From: Macrocystis pyrifera | Lineage: Eukaryota > Sar > Phaeophyceae > Laminariales > Laminariaceae | Length of the DNA stretch: 64,000 bases | Direction of reading: 5' to 3' | NCBI GenBank assembly: GCA_031763025.1 | Contig: JASSKH010000006.1 | Location: forward strand, 2,522,958-2,586,957 | Shown here: positions 1-14,400 of the stretch, one piece after another | Numbering within the stretch: the stretch's first letter is position 1 | How the letters are laid out: each line of letters opens with the position of its first letter | Made by a program: the position numbers and the translations under genes | Notes under the pieces: generated by a model | Told to the model about the DNA's origin: nothing | The model's database searches: none | The model's input: only the letters and a program-made list of their open reading frames with translations

Positions 1-158
1 TAGCTTCCGTTCCTCAGGGTGCCAGCGGGCTCCCGGCCTCTGCTGTGCCCACGGTGCTTGAGCGCTTCCCGGGGTTCGTGCGGTGCGTGATGGACATCGC
101 GCCGGAGGTGGTCGGCTGGGTTATCGGGAGGAGCGGGGCGCACATCAAGGAAATGAAG
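1..158 (+). CDS. Exon: first half of KH domain 1
   Basis: The frame is open to the window edge. A possible acceptor AG at 16-17 would start the exon at 18, in phase 0, but the exon could also continue leftward. It encodes the beta1-alpha1-GxxG-alpha2 part of a KH domain: an RCVMDIAPEVVGWVIGRSG core followed by AHIKEMK. The GRSG loop is the RNA-backbone-contacting GxxG motif. The donor is AAG|GTGCGG at 158/159, phase 0. Confidence 0.85.
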
Positions 159-3100
159 GTGCGGTAGGCTTGGTTCTGAGATTTTTTTTTCATTCACGTG
201 TGATGTACAAAATCACAGCAGCATGACACGACGTTATCATGCTTACTACCCCTCGTATTTTTTATATGCATGTGCGGTGCATAATAATGCGGTATGTATT
301 ATATGCGAGTAGTCTGATTGCGTTTGTGCGCGGAGATATATTTGTGGGCTGCCGACTGGGATAAAATGTCCAGGGGGCTTTTTCTGTGGAGTGGCGGTGG
401 TCATGGCGACGGCCGCTTGCGGCTGAAGAGTGCAGCGAAGCGACTCCGAAATACTTGTGTGGGCGGGAGGGGGACCGCGATATGTACGGCCGACTTTTCT
501 TTGTAACACGGCAGGAGCAGCGGCTTCGGCCGCGGCTGGGGCACTCCATTTATTTGCCAGGATTTTTGGTGCACCTTGTTCTCCATGTTTTTTGGTCTTT
601 TCTGTACATGTTGGTTTTTCATCTGTCGGTGCTGCTCTTTTATGCTGGTATTCTGCTTTTTCTGTTTTTTTTTTTTTAATTGCTGTACGAGTACGTATCA
701 AGACTCGAGGCTGCCACGGTTCGTACGTGTATACTCGTACTGGTATTTATTTTATTTTTACTTGCGAATGCTCCCGCAGAAAAGCGGAGCGCATCGAGTT
801 CATTAGCTTTGTACTTGTCTGAGCTTGTAATTGTTTCAAGTTACTGAACAAGCATAACCGCCGTCGACATAAAGTCAACTAACTCGAGGGTTTAATTCAT
901 TTTGTCATTGTTTGTATCCATTTTAAAGGTTGAGTCCGATTTAATGATGGCCGCAACGGCTTTATTTTCGAGACCCGATATTTTACTATTTTTTCTATTT
1001 TCATTCGTCGTCCAGGTTTTCCATTTTTCTCTTTTACGACCCGTATCCCGTATGAGGTACCGGAATGAGGTACGGGTACGTACGTACCCCCTAAAGGACA
1101 TAATGTCCGCATTCATTCCCGACGCTTTTAGCTGAATTGTAGTCGGTAATGGGTCTCATACGTACCGTATTTTTTTACCTCGTATACGAGCAGAGCTGCA
1201 GTGTGTCCGTTGCAGTGTGCCTGAACTTGTACTATTAATAGTGTGATGAGTTTGATTTTTTTCGTGTGCGGCAGCAGTTCACAGCGCAAAAGGATGGGCG
1301 TGTGGTTGAGTAAGAGACCGGTTGTTGCGGCGCGAGGGATGCATGTGGCTGCGCGCGGCCAGAAAGTCCTTCTGGGCTGTCGATTTGCCGTTTCTGTAGA
1401 TCCAACCATGCTATGAATATGTGCAACCATGGAGCGGATAACGGCCGCTTCCTCTTGTTTTTGAACGCGTTTCAGCTCGTGCATTATGTTGTTTCGTAAG
1501 GACGCTCTCCTCGAAAGCTCTCGCTCCACGCACGCGCTGGCTGGATGGCTGTTTTCGCATTCTTTTTGCTTTTTCGAAGTTCCTTGGACAGGTGGACAGG
1601 TGATAGTTCCACTGCTGTCATGCAGTCTTGTCATCTTGTCGCTAATAGCGTGGAGCATTTGCTGGAAAGTTTGGGACCAGTCTCCGCGCGGAATTGATGA
1701 TACGAGTTATTTATATATATATATATATATATATATTTAAAAATTATTATAGTATTCTTCCAGCAGTTACATTAGTAGATACCAGGTACCTGGTACTTGG
1801 TAGTATTGTTTATTTATTTTTTTCGGATGGATGACACACGATGCACAAACAAACACCGCCCGCGCTTGGTTGTTGGTCGTAGTTCCTTCCCCCTTCCCAC
1901 CAACACGGAACTCGGAAAAGGAACATCGAAGTTCCGATCGACGCGGGGATAAACCAGACAAGTAAATGAATAGACTTGACTCGAGACTCGCCGCGGCACG
2001 GCACCGAACCTATCTACCAGGTATCTATCAGTCTATCTGCACAATCTGCACGTGAAGAAGCGTTTGTTGTCCTTGTTGTCCTTGTAGAACCGCTGTCCCG
2101 TGTTGGGGACAAACAAGTCAAATTTCAAGTATTACGGGGGGCCGTAGTAAATAGGACCTACGGTACACACAAAAACCTACATATTAACCCATTTTTTACC
2201 AACAATATTTGGTCTTATTTACTATGGCCCCTCGTAATAGTTTGTCCCCGAAACGGGACTGCGGTTCTAAAGGGGTCAACTATATTAACGGTAACAAATT
2301 AGTATTGTTATTATTAATAATAACTGAGGCACTCCTCTCCCTCAAGCTTGGAAGATTACCTTTTGCTTTTACGTTATACTTGAAACTACGCGATAAAACA
2401 CCTCCCTGCGCACAAAATTTGGGAGCTGATTTTCTCGACGATAGGGATGGGGGCCACCGCCGAACGGTGCATGCGTGCGTCCCTTTTTGAGAAGATGTTC
2501 CCGAAGCCGTCCGTCGTCGTGGGATGTGTGTGCGTGACCCCCTTGCTTCGGAGAATTTTGGCTCAGAATTTTTTCCCGAAAGGAGGTGTGCGCGTTGTAT
2601 CATACGTACTTACCACTTTGGCCGTAAATATAGAGACCGCTTCGTCTTCATATTGATGTCTAAACGCACCTTGTATTTCAGCCCTGAGAGGTAACGGTCG
2701 CATCATTTTTGGCGCAAAGGTTACCAGCCGTAGATTTTATCAACAGTTACCGATACTAATTTCAAGTAGTTTATCCCGAAAAAAGGTGGGTCCAAAAACC
2801 CTTCCTGTAGAAAGTATTGATACTATGATAGTATTAATAGTAAGCACTACTACTGTACATGCCTTGACTGCTATATAACCCCAGCAGCAAAAATTTGAGT
2901 GAGTAGCTCTCGACAACGTACTGCTGTTGTATGTTTTTGCGTTGCTTGACATGCCTCCTAACGTCTTTGGGGGGAGGGGGATGCAACAGCCCTACTGCTG
3001 CTACACTGCTGTACATATCATACAGCAGCAGCGTTTTTATTTTTATTTTTTTTGTTCGGGTTTTTGCCAAAATCCGGTACACACCTGTTCCATTTGAGCC

Positions 3101-3678
3101 CAAAACAAGTCGTATCCTGAAACCAAGTAAAAAAGCACACGCCACGAGTGTTTGTGGCCGTGAGAAATCACTAACCTTGTCTTTATTTTCACCTGGGCAT
3201 GTAAGGGTGTGGCCCCGAAAATCTGAATTGATTGATTTGTTTTGTCTAGGGCATAGGCACCACGGCCTCCACTTTGACATGTAGAGGGTCACGGGAGTAC
3301 TTATTTCGCCACGGCCTGGCGCCTCCACTCCGTTGCTAGCTCTCGGCGATCCCTCGCGGAACCGTCTGCTCAACTCGAAGTTACGTGCATTGCCAAACCT
3401 GAGGCCACCTCGACGCGGGGTGGGGCAGACGGACTGCCCTGTGCCCACGATGCTTTACACCAACAAGAGCAGTACACATCATTTCGAACCCATAAAAGCC
3501 GCGATCGGACTATGTATGACACAGCTCGCAAATATGTGTTTGGACGAAATGATCGATGTCACAGGTGCTGTTTTTCGAAGTTGTATATCAAGTGAAAGCA
3601 CATAGTACCAGGTACGCCCCAAGGACGAAAATAGTGAAATCACCGTACGTTTGTATATACCTGTAGATATGTAAGTCC

Positions 3679-3709
<31 letters not shown>

Positions 3710-6700
3710 TATCTTTACTTTTACTTTCCAGCCCACTCGTAGGAGGTTTTACCCTCGACGAACTTCTGGACAAGCCGTGGTCACAGGTGTCGTCCCTTCT
3801 CCCCCCCGGTACGTGCCTTTATTTTTTGTCGCGCATAGGGTTCAGCATTCCCACTGCTCGTCGATTTTCATCGAATGTAGCCAACTCACGCTTTCGCGCT
3901 TTCCGCTTGTCAATTTTTTATGCAAGAAAAAGTCCCTATGAGCATGCACTCGGTGGGACTTGAACCCACGAAATTGATCTTGACAGGCACGCGGACCACC
4001 TACCAAGCCACCGGGGACGCCGGTACTACATTTAGATTTGATCATTGCCACCCAGGGACAGTAAACCGCACTACTCAAGAGAAGAAACATTGGACGTATG
4101 TCCTCTCTGATTGGCTGAAAAACAGGCTGACACAGTCAAAAGCTACAGGGTAGACAAATCAAAAAGTACCTGATCAGTTTCTAGCCAAAAAGAGGTACAA
4201 AGTACGATGCAAGGCTGGCCAATGGCAGGGCTCCTGGCGTGTGATTTGTACTTGGTTTTAGTGTTGAACTGGTTTTGGCACAAAAGTGACAAGGTATACC
4301 TAATATTGGCAGAAACCCTTTTTTTTTTTTTTTTTTGGGAGATATCGGAGGTGGAAGAACTCGCCGCGCTTCATCAAAAAATGTTTTCAAGGGATGGATG
4401 ATGGTGATTGGTTGATGATGGTGACTGGGATGATGCTGATTGGGTACTTACTAGTGGGGTACGGTACTTGCCGTGATGATGGCTGCGAGCTGCAAGAGAC
4501 TTTCGAACCTTCGCTCGCTCGCACGGGATATCATAACCTGTAGCGTATAACACCGAGTTAATCTCACATTACAGCAGTAGATCGCATATCAGACAGATGA
4601 CCATCTACCAGTACTGCTGTAGGTACGTACGTAGGTCCTCTGTAATAGGTCATCGGAACCTGACGTTCTGAGGTGCTGTGCAGGATCTGAACGGTGAGGG
4701 AAAAAGTCCTTGTAAGTATATCGCGCAAACTGTTTTTACGGTTCCCACCCGGCACTGCTGTGAGCTAGATCACGCAGTTGAAGAATCTCTTTTTGCCCTG
4801 AAAAATCGACAGCTGCGGTAGATGAGTAGATCACGCGGTGGGAATCATGATGTGTGTAGATGATGTGTGCGATGGGTGCAATAGGTTCATTCTGTTCATC
4901 AGCGTCATGATGGTTTTATACATAGCCCGTGGTCATCAAACAAGGCACTATTATTAGGCGTCGACCAGGTATTCAATAAATGGTGGAATACAGGCGTTTG
5001 CTGCAGCAGTCGATGTATTAAAAACCAAGCCATCAAAAAAAAAAAAAAAAATCAATCGAGGCACGAAAGGGACGATCGCCTCTTTGAAGACCTTGTGTAT
5101 CGTACATACCTGGTTCCTGGTTCAGCGGGTATTGTCACTCTCGCAAGAAACCTGAAGTCGGATGTTGGATGTTGAGCTAACGTCCCTCCATCGTCATTCT
5201 GCCAGAGAGGGGGGTAGATTTCCCCTGATTTATTTAGTTTTTTCATGCCGTTTATTTTTTCGTCCTTCTTTTCGCTCTCCCTCATAGTTAATTTTCGTAT
5301 ATCAAGAACAGGGGTCACATATAGCAGTGGGCTCTTCTCCCCCCCCTCGCCACCACCTACGAGTACGGTATGTGCCTTGCTTTTTTAGTCGCGAGAATAG
5401 TTGAGCAACTCTCTCCCCTCGTCGACTCGCGTCGAATTGTGCCTGATGTCCCTACCCACTGCTGTACAGCAGGCGCTGTTGACAGTTCCGTGCCATTTGA
5501 GAAGATAGAACTCGATGCGGAGAATTTATAACCCACATCAAAGCTATCAATGCGCTATTCGAGGTTAGGCGCTAGACCACGAGAGCAAATTTACAGGTAC
5601 GTATGCTTTCATACGAGAACGTCGTACTCGTACAGACATGCCGGTATTATGATCTATTACGGGGGGCCATAGTAAGTAGGACCAAATATTGTTGGTAAAA
5701 ATAGGTAAAATATATAGGCTTTTGTCTGTACCGTAGGTCCTATATACTACGGTCCCTCGTAGTAGATACCGTACCACGGACATACCGTATCGTATCTATA
5801 CATCCGCTCATCCATCCATTTGATACATATCTCTCCAGGCAAGAATAGTATATCGTATTATAATAATAGTACGGCACATGGTGTTTGTGAGAACTCTTGT
5901 GTCTTGGTATTTTGTAGGTACCTGGTGTAATACTTAATGCAAGTACCCCCCCCCCCCCCCCCCCCCCCCCGCCCTTCCTTTCTCGAAGGCCAAAGTACGT
6001 AAAGCTTCATTTTGGCTCCCTCAAAAGTTTGAAAACGAATTTGGCGATGTTTCTGGTTTCCTCAGGACTGGGTGAGTTTTGCCCTCGACCAACCGCCGCA
6101 AGGTTCACGGACCGGCCGTCCTTTGTTCAAAGAGTGGGCCTTGTAGCTGCTGTGGCGATCCCGTGTGTGCCCCCCCCCCCCCCCCTCTTCCCCAGCAAGT
6201 CAGATACAAACCTGCGTAACTCCGCAAATTTCCGCCCCAACTATTGTAACTGTCACACCTAGTATCCAGTCGGCGACTTAATGCCAGCCCACTCACAGCT
6301 CTCTTGGTTTTGGTCCCCCGCATGGGACTTGGGCCATGCGTGACGTGAGCACACACCCCTCCCCCCTCCCCCAGTGCTGTGATGACTCAGGCCGATCAAA
6401 GGATTTTCCGGCGGGAGATGCGTGTGCACTCGCACCGGCGGGCTGGCACAGCGGTTACGGATACGTTTTTGTTTCCTGCTTTTGGGTCGCTCCCGGCAAT
6501 AGCTCCCCCCCCCCCCCTCCCCCCCCTCCCCTCATGGTTGGTTGCCGCGCTATGAATTCCCGGCTGCCGGCAGGAGTGATTCGCGCTGTTTATACGTGTT
6601 GGCATCTTGTTATAAGTCTAACCTATCGTACTGGAGGCTAAACTATGGAAGTTCCTACCGCAATTTCCTTTTTTGTTTCTCCCCGATAAACGAGGTGCAG

Positions 6701-8963
6701 TTAGTTGTACATGACGTGGAGGGACCAACCAGCAAGTCCAAGGGATCGAGGCTTGGGAATCAACCCTCCGATTTCAACCCTTGCTGTTTTTTGTTTGTAT
6801 AATTGTCTTTTGGTCGTATATAGTGGGTTGCTGCTGTCTTTCCTGCAAGCGGCATGCGTCCCGTTGTACAGCGGGGGCCATAGTATATAGGACCAAATAG
6901 TGTTGGTAAAAATATGTAGATATATGGGTGTTTGTGTGTAGCGTAGGTCCTATTAACTATGGTCCTCCGTAATAGTGCCCTTTTTGGATGGGGCCCATGC
7001 CTCCCGTGGGGGAGAGGGTGCGTGTGTAAATATGTTCCCGCCCCGCCCCTCCCTCCCTCCCTCCCATGTGTTGCATGGTTAGTAACGCCTTGCTTCCTTG
7101 GCCTTGCCGCCCCCCCCCACGTTGTTGCCGCTACACGAACGAGTCAACTCTATTTTTGAGCAGTTTGTCCCCCAAAACAAAACGTGGGGTTTTTTTTTTT
7201 ACTCGGCGGCTTTTTTTTATCCATTTTAACCGGTGCTGCTTTCTGTCTCCTCCATTTCTGCTTCTTTTGGTCCTCATCATGCTCCTAGCATTTGCTGTGT
7301 CGGCTTGTCCACCTCGCGCTTTTGTGCGACCACTGCTGTGCAAGGAGTCGGCTTTGCTGCACCCTGAACCGACCCGATCCGTGCTGACGGCACCCCAACC
7401 CCAGCCCAAGTCAACAGGGGCATCACGTAACTCGGCGGCTTAGAATAATGCTTTTTACCTTTCGCCACTGCTACTGTCTCCTCCCCCTCCTCGTCCTCCT
7501 CATCCTCCTCGTGCTCCTCCTACTCCTCCTGCATTGAAATTTGAAACCTTGAACGCGGCAGCATCGGAGCGGCTGCGGCATGTGGGTCGACCAGAAAGAC
7601 CTCAAGCTTTACATCACTGGAGCCGACATGCCGCGCATACACGCGGCCGCTAGACTTGTCGGAGACCTCATCTCGAAAGCCCCGGTCAACGTTAACAGCG
7701 CCGGAGTAGAAGATGAGGTGAGGGAACGTATGATAGCAGGAGTTTGGTATTTGTGACGTTTTTTTTTTTTTTTTTTTTTAGCCCCGCTTACGTGACGTTT
7801 GGGGCCAATTTAATCGAGTTTTTTTGTTGTTGGGGGGGGGGCATTAAAGCGATTAGAAACGTTAACAACGACGGCGTAAGGGAGACGGCAGCATGATAAC
7901 GGTGCTTGTTGACGTTTTTTTTTTTCGAGGCCCGTTGAAGCGACTATGGGGGCCTTTCAAGCAATTGCAAACGTTCGCTGCGCCAGAGTGGATAAGTGAG
8001 GTGAAAACAGCAGTATCGGTATCATACCTGGTCGGTAGATGTACATTTTTTTTTACGCTTTGGGGGCCCATTTAAGCAGCTGTTCGGGGACCACTTTGGA
8101 GCGATTGTTGAGTGCCTTTGAGCGATTTTGAGGCCGGTTTGAAGCTATTACGAACGTCCAAGTAAGAGCGCCGGAGTGAAGGATGAGGCGAGAACATCAC
8201 TGTTAATTGTTGCGTACCAATATACCCCATTTAACGCACAAGGTTAACCAACACACCCCCTTCTGGGTTAGATGTCGATCTGAGAGAGTGCAATACACCC
8301 AACGCGATGCATGCGTCTATATATGTCAAGATCTTGACGAACTCGTCCAATACCCACAGGGGCCGTATGATATTTTTTCTATGTAAACACGAGTCTCGTC
8401 AGATTATTTTCAGTAGTCCCGCACTTTTTCAGACCCTGCTCCAATACTTGGGACCTGAGCCCTTCCGCTCCGATCTGTGTGTATTTCGGCTCTTGCCGGG
8501 CCCACCAAGCACCCCACGCCTCGGCCAGAAGTAGGACTCGATGATCTAGATTTTTCAGGGAAGATATATTGACTGATCGGAATGATCTGTATATCTATGA
8601 ATAGCTCATGTTGCTGGGTGGGAGCTGTATACTCTGCATGATCGGTTGATTGTAGGACATATTTCCTGGGTCGGGTCGGCATACAATACTGCCCAGCAGA
8701 TCCTTGCACAGCCATCTCATAGCGGCAGCGTTTATGGTCTGGGTGAACTAAATCGTGATGCTGCAGGGGGGGTTTCGTGCAAAGTGTCCCGCGCAGCGCA
8801 ACTTTAGATGAACCATAAGACCGTAAGCGGGGTTTCCATCTGAGCGGCAAAAGCAAAAACGAGAAAGAACGTTCAAGAATATTAAATTTTGTGTCCGACC
8901 TGTGGTTTTCAGCCACAGGCTCGTCGTGTCTACAGGCAAGTTTCGGCAATTTTCGTTGCGTAT

Positions 8964-8997
<34 letters not shown>

Positions 8998-11391
8998 TGC
9001 CCTTGTTTTGAAAGAAGACCGGCTCGGGAATTCACCGCATGGGATGTGCATGTATGTGCACGCTATATATACTACCCCCGCTACTACCTTCGACGTAGTT
9101 GTATACTGCTGTATATAGCTGTGGTGATGAGGTATGATGGTGTGAGAAGTAAGTACAGCAGTAGTACTGCTTTTTGTACCTGGTGATGATGATGTTGGTG
9201 TTCTGATGGTAAGAGTTGCTGTTGTCTGCCGTTTATTCTACCGAATGACTTCCAGTTACCGCTTGCCGCTCTGTATGGATACTGGATACCACGATAGATG
9301 CACACAAGTGCGCTGTACGTACGTACGTACGTACGCAGAGGTGTTGGAGTTTATCGCTTTCTTCATGATGTTACCAAGTGGTCGCTTTTTTTTTTTTCTG
9401 CAATGCCAGGAGCAAAGGCGGACAACGGTATAGAGTGTGTACAATGTCCGTAATGTCCGTGTTCACACACATGCTGGAAAGTAAAAGTGAGTGATAAAAA
9501 AAATATATATAAATGTATATATACCTGGTATATACCTGGTATATATTGTGTATCCTCCCCCGAGCTCCACCGCTGTCGGCTTTTGTTCCCCTCTTCGAGA
9601 CACGTACAGCAGTAGTGAGCGCGATCGAAGTTATGACACAGCTCGCGAAGTTGAGTTGCAACGAAATCGTTGATCTCACAGCTATCGTTATTTGTTGCTA
9701 TTAATACCCATGGTATTAAATAGTACAATACCTGAGTTATGTGTGGTGTTTTTTTTTACGTCATGCCTTTGGTTGATTTTTTTTTTTTAGTCGTCGACAT
9801 CCAGCACACGCCGGTGTCTGTGCTGACTCCTAGCGAGATGTATGCTCTGCTGTGGTCACACAACTTGGACAAGGAGGTAGATATACTGCTGTACATTCTA
9901 GCGTAGTCGGGAGAGTAGGCAATGGTATGCCCATGCCATCGTAATGGATAGGACGAGCAGAACGTACACAAGCCATCAACCCAAATGCATCGGAAGAAAG
10001 AAAAACGAAACACAAACGGAGACCCTCGAAGACCTACCCCCCCCCCCCCCCCACTTACGTTTATACGACTACGGCCATGCGTGACATCGAGTACACCCTC
10101 CCCCCCCCCCCCCACCCCCCCCGACCCGTCGCGTATACAGAGTACATTACACCTCCAATTGTCGGTTTCACCTTGTTTTCAATGTGTTTTTTTGGGTTGA
10201 TCTCTCTTTTGCTTGTTTCCCTCGAGAGAGAGGTCGTCATGATGTGTTCCAGCATGTTTTTGGTTTGGTGAACAGCCAGCAGCCGGGCGGCGAACTTGCA
10301 TGTGTGTCTCCCCGTTTTGTTGCGTCATGTTTAGGCAGCCAAAAGGCTCCATCCGACACAATGTAGTGTTATAACCCCAGCCCCAAGAGCACTCGTACGG
10401 ACACACCCGGTGACGAAGAAAGACGTTTTTCCGCGAGTGCGTGAGGGTGCCTGTTTTCATGTTTTCATGTTCGTCCGTATGCACGACTATCACGTGCGCA
10501 GGCAGCAGCCAGCTCCCAACACGTCGACGGTGTTAAAATGTTTTGGTGATTGATGGCCACATGCGCCCACCGATATCTTCTTGTGTGCGCTGCTTGCTGT
10601 ACATCGAATATGGTACACGCCTGTTCCTTAAACGTTCGACATCAAACCGTTCTTTTTTTTTTTTTTCCACCAATCGACGTCCAGCACGTCCAGCGTCTTG
10701 TGCTGATTCTTTTGTGTTTGTGTCCGGGGATGAGGGGGGTAGACAGGCCGAAAAGGGCGGCGTGTTGAAGGTCTGGGCGAGAGGTCTTTCGGTAGACACG
10801 CCGCTCGACGTTTTTGTACCATGCCCAGTCGTGGAGGGGAAATCAGACTTGAAATTCTTCTGAGAGGGTGTGTTGTATTATCACTTGGTGTGCTATCTCA
10901 CCACGCACCTGTGTTGCACTCGCTTTCTACGGGCAAGAGATGACAACCACCGCAAAAATACAGCGGTCTCGGAAGTCTCGAGCATGATTCGCTTGCTATC
11001 CCCTGGTGGTGTTTCAGCTCTCCGTCCGAAATATACTGCGTGTTCAGCTTGCTAGCTCTCTCCATGCGAATCTATTGCCTGTACGAGTAGACGCAAGAGC
11101 CCGCTTCCGGCGCGTGGAGCGTGCCTGTCGTATTACATAAAAGCTGGTATTTGTGGTACGAGCGTACCGAGTAGACCTTTTTTTGTTTCGCCAAGCGCGT
11201 AATTCTGGAATTTGTTTCATGCCCGCACTAACTACTCGTAGCGAAGATGGAGCTTTCATGTTCTCACCGCGGCTCTGTACGTAGGGTAAAAAGAGGGCAC
11301 GCCCGCAGCGGAGGACAGTAGGCGAACACAGCAATGTTGACCCTCTCCGGGGAAGGCTTGAAGATAAGAAAATTGGCGATACTCTCGAGCG

Positions 11392-11427
<36 letters not shown>

Positions 11428-14400
11428 ACTGCGTAAGTGGTGCGTTGTGTTGCGGCCGCTGACGCTGTTAAGTCAGACGGTCGACAGCGCTAATATTATT
11501 GTCGTTAGTTTTTGGTGGGTATCGGGAGGGGGAAGGGCGGTAAGATGGGATTACATGGGGCAAAAAGCCTGCAGGGCTATTTTTTTTTTCGTCTCCCTTT
11601 TGCATTACGAGAGTATAGTATGATACCACCTCGCGCCAAGTACACACAAATATGACTCCGCACTCTCTTCATTTTAATTTAACGTGGTGCGTGCGCACTT
11701 GTGTACGTACGTGACGTACCGTAACGTGAACGTACAGAGTAATATCATACCTGGTACTTGATTTTTTAAATTTTTTTGTTTCGTACCTGGTATTACGGGG
11801 GTCCATAGTTAACGGGACCAAATTTTGTCAGTAAAAACAGGTAAATATATAGGGTTGTATGTATACCCACAGTCCTATTAACTATGGACCCCCGTATTAG
11901 TTCATTCAGTTCATTACTGCTCTGTCTTTGTTGCCGTTGGGGCGCCCGAACTTGAAAAATAAATTACAGAAGCAGTAGAACGCAAGTTTTTTCTCTTCTT
12001 TTTCTTCTTCTTTTTTTTGTTTTTTTTCGTTGCGATCGCCCAAGAGCAGAACATTCCCTTGCTCGTTGTCTTCGGTCCTGTCGTCCTTGAACCACGTCTG
12101 GAACATGCATGTCTCTTTGCCTGCTGACAACTGCCAGTAAACCTCTGAAACCATCGTTCGTATTTCGCAAGTATGGTATCGTAAGAGGCGTGTGGGTCGT
12201 GCATGCATTGTGTGTGCGCGCCACGAAGTTTTTTTTTTTCGTTCGTTTGTTCCCCCCTTTTCGGCCGCAACTGTTGTGATTGGTGTGCCTTGCCCTCACG
12301 AACTATGGTATTGATATGCCTTTTTGCCCTCGCAAAAGGTTCGGTATGACTTGCCCTCACAAAGTACGATGTTGTTGTGATGTTCTGACATGAACTCATG
12401 GCCAAATTCTACTCCCCGGTCACGAACAGAGTGTTCAAGCCCTAATAATAGGAAGGTCCGGAACACTGCTGTGAAAAAACAAAGCCAAAAGCTTGGCCGG
12501 GGAAGCACACGATGCTTTTTCCCACCTAATTGCACACGAGACGAAGGAGGCGCTCAAGAAGAAACCAATGCGTCGTACGTACGTTTTCCCGGAGTACGGG
12601 GGGCCCCATCTCTCGAACGTGCTACTACCAGTGTACACGCACTCGTACCCAGAGATGTGTCACGAATGAGACAAGACGATCACTTCATCACTTTCGTTCA
12701 CCCCTTTCCGGCTATATAAAGTAGACTTGGTTCAACCTTGCCTTTCATTTTCCTTGGCCCATATACACCGAAACCGAAACTATTTGGTTTTGCTCGTACA
12801 GGTTGTTTATCGTGTGGAATGCTCGGCCGTACATCCTCGTGGACGGCGCAGGTTTTTTCCCATGTAGCTTGGAATGTCCTCTCGCACCTCTCGCTCGTGT
12901 ACATACGTGTATAACACCCTCGGTCTGCGTGTCGTCTCTCCCTCCGTTCTTATTCTTGGTCGTATTCTTTTCGTGGTGGTGTTGTCTCTGTATGTATAAT
13001 GTCACGGGGGGCCATAGTAAACAGGACCTACGGTACACACAAGAACCTATATATTGATATATTTTTTCCACCAATATTTGGTTCTGTTTACTATAGCCTC
13101 CCGTAATAGCTCGTTCTTTTGAAGTGTCTGCCACGTCCCTCTTACAATGAGGCACTACATTTTTTATTTTTTTCGTTTCGGTTCGGTTCGATTTTTGTTT
13201 CTTGTTTCTCTCCCGTTTTCTCTCCTTCGTAGAATGTGTGTGCCGTCCCTGTCGTATGCAGTGCGATGACATGGCGTTGCATTGCCTGCTCTGATTACTG
13301 CGTGGCAAATCTGGTGTCTCTGCTGTGGCGTAGTGTTGTGACCACAGAGCTTTTATCTCTGTATAGGATTGAAGAAGAGGCTCGGGTACTGGTGGTGCTG
13401 GATGTCGACGGATAGAAAAAACGGTTTAATGTGAAGGAACACCCCCATAGTTGGCTGGTATCATACTAGACACTTCATTCAGCAGTACAGACGTTTGGTT
13501 CCCTTGACTGACCTCACTGCCCACGACCGCGTCTCCTACACTAAAATGATGAGGATTTGAAGAAATGGAGAAATGGGCAAGAATGTCAGAATTGAAGATC
13601 CGCTGTTTGCCGCGTCAAAATAACACGGGAGGTTGATGGTCTAGCACATGTTGGAATATCCAGGGGAGTCCTCGGCCTACGTGTTGCATATGCCTTATAT
13701 TAGTCAGTGGTTCGAGACAGACGTCCTGCGTCTTCATATGATGCAACAAGAAAAGGCACGATTGCAGAAGGAGCACGTACCAGCAATTTGGTCGAAAAAG
13801 TGCGGCTCCACTCCTGGCCAAACAACCGCAACCTGGCGTGGCAAGCGTCAAACACACGCCGTAGTTTTGCGCACCCACCCACCCTTGTCTATGATTAGCC
13901 CCCTTGACTGACTTGAGTGCGGCCCCCTCTCGCCCCCCCTATACTGCCGAAAGCGTCATATGTCCTGCTCTTGCTGCTGTTAGTTTTTCGAGTGGTTTGT
14001 CCTATAAATCCATGGAGTGCAATCCCGAAAGTATTTTGTTGCTCTACTTCCAGGGCTGCGGTCCCATTTGGGGGGCTAAAAGTACTTGCAGCAGTAGGAT
14101 TTGAGTGCTCGTGCCCTCAACGGAGTGCAGCCCCAAAAGAGATACAAGTGACCCATCTTCTTGTTAATGGTTCAGTACTGTTGTGTATTGCCCTACCGTA
14201 TCAATAACAATGTATCGCCGTAATAGCATATATGATTGTAATTAACAAGTGTTCAGTCCTCACGACGGAATTCCAGTCCCGAAAAAGTTTTTACTTCACC
14301 AGCGAGGTTGCATTCCCAGAGGGGTTTTGAGGCGAAGAGCGAGGCCTTGTCGCTTTTGCCGCGCCTGGAAAGGTCTGCTTTTATGTATAGCATGTGGCAG

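Larger units (their letters stand above)
159..7561 (+). other. Intron 1 (7.4 kb)
   Basis: GT at 159-160, AG at 7560-7561. No other gene is recognised inside. It holds three family A MITEs (one inside a family B element), a tRNA-like remnant, repeats F and G, a (TA)n tract near 1712-1737, T/A homopolymers and C tracts at 5946-5970, 6170-6185 and ~6505-6530. The acceptor is preceded by a long CTCCTC-rich pyrimidine stretch (7470-7535), a good polypyrimidine tract. Confidence 0.75.

Noticed and set aside
3941..4020. Functional tRNA-Asp
   Set aside because: The anticodon 3' strand does not pair and the acceptor stem has mismatches.
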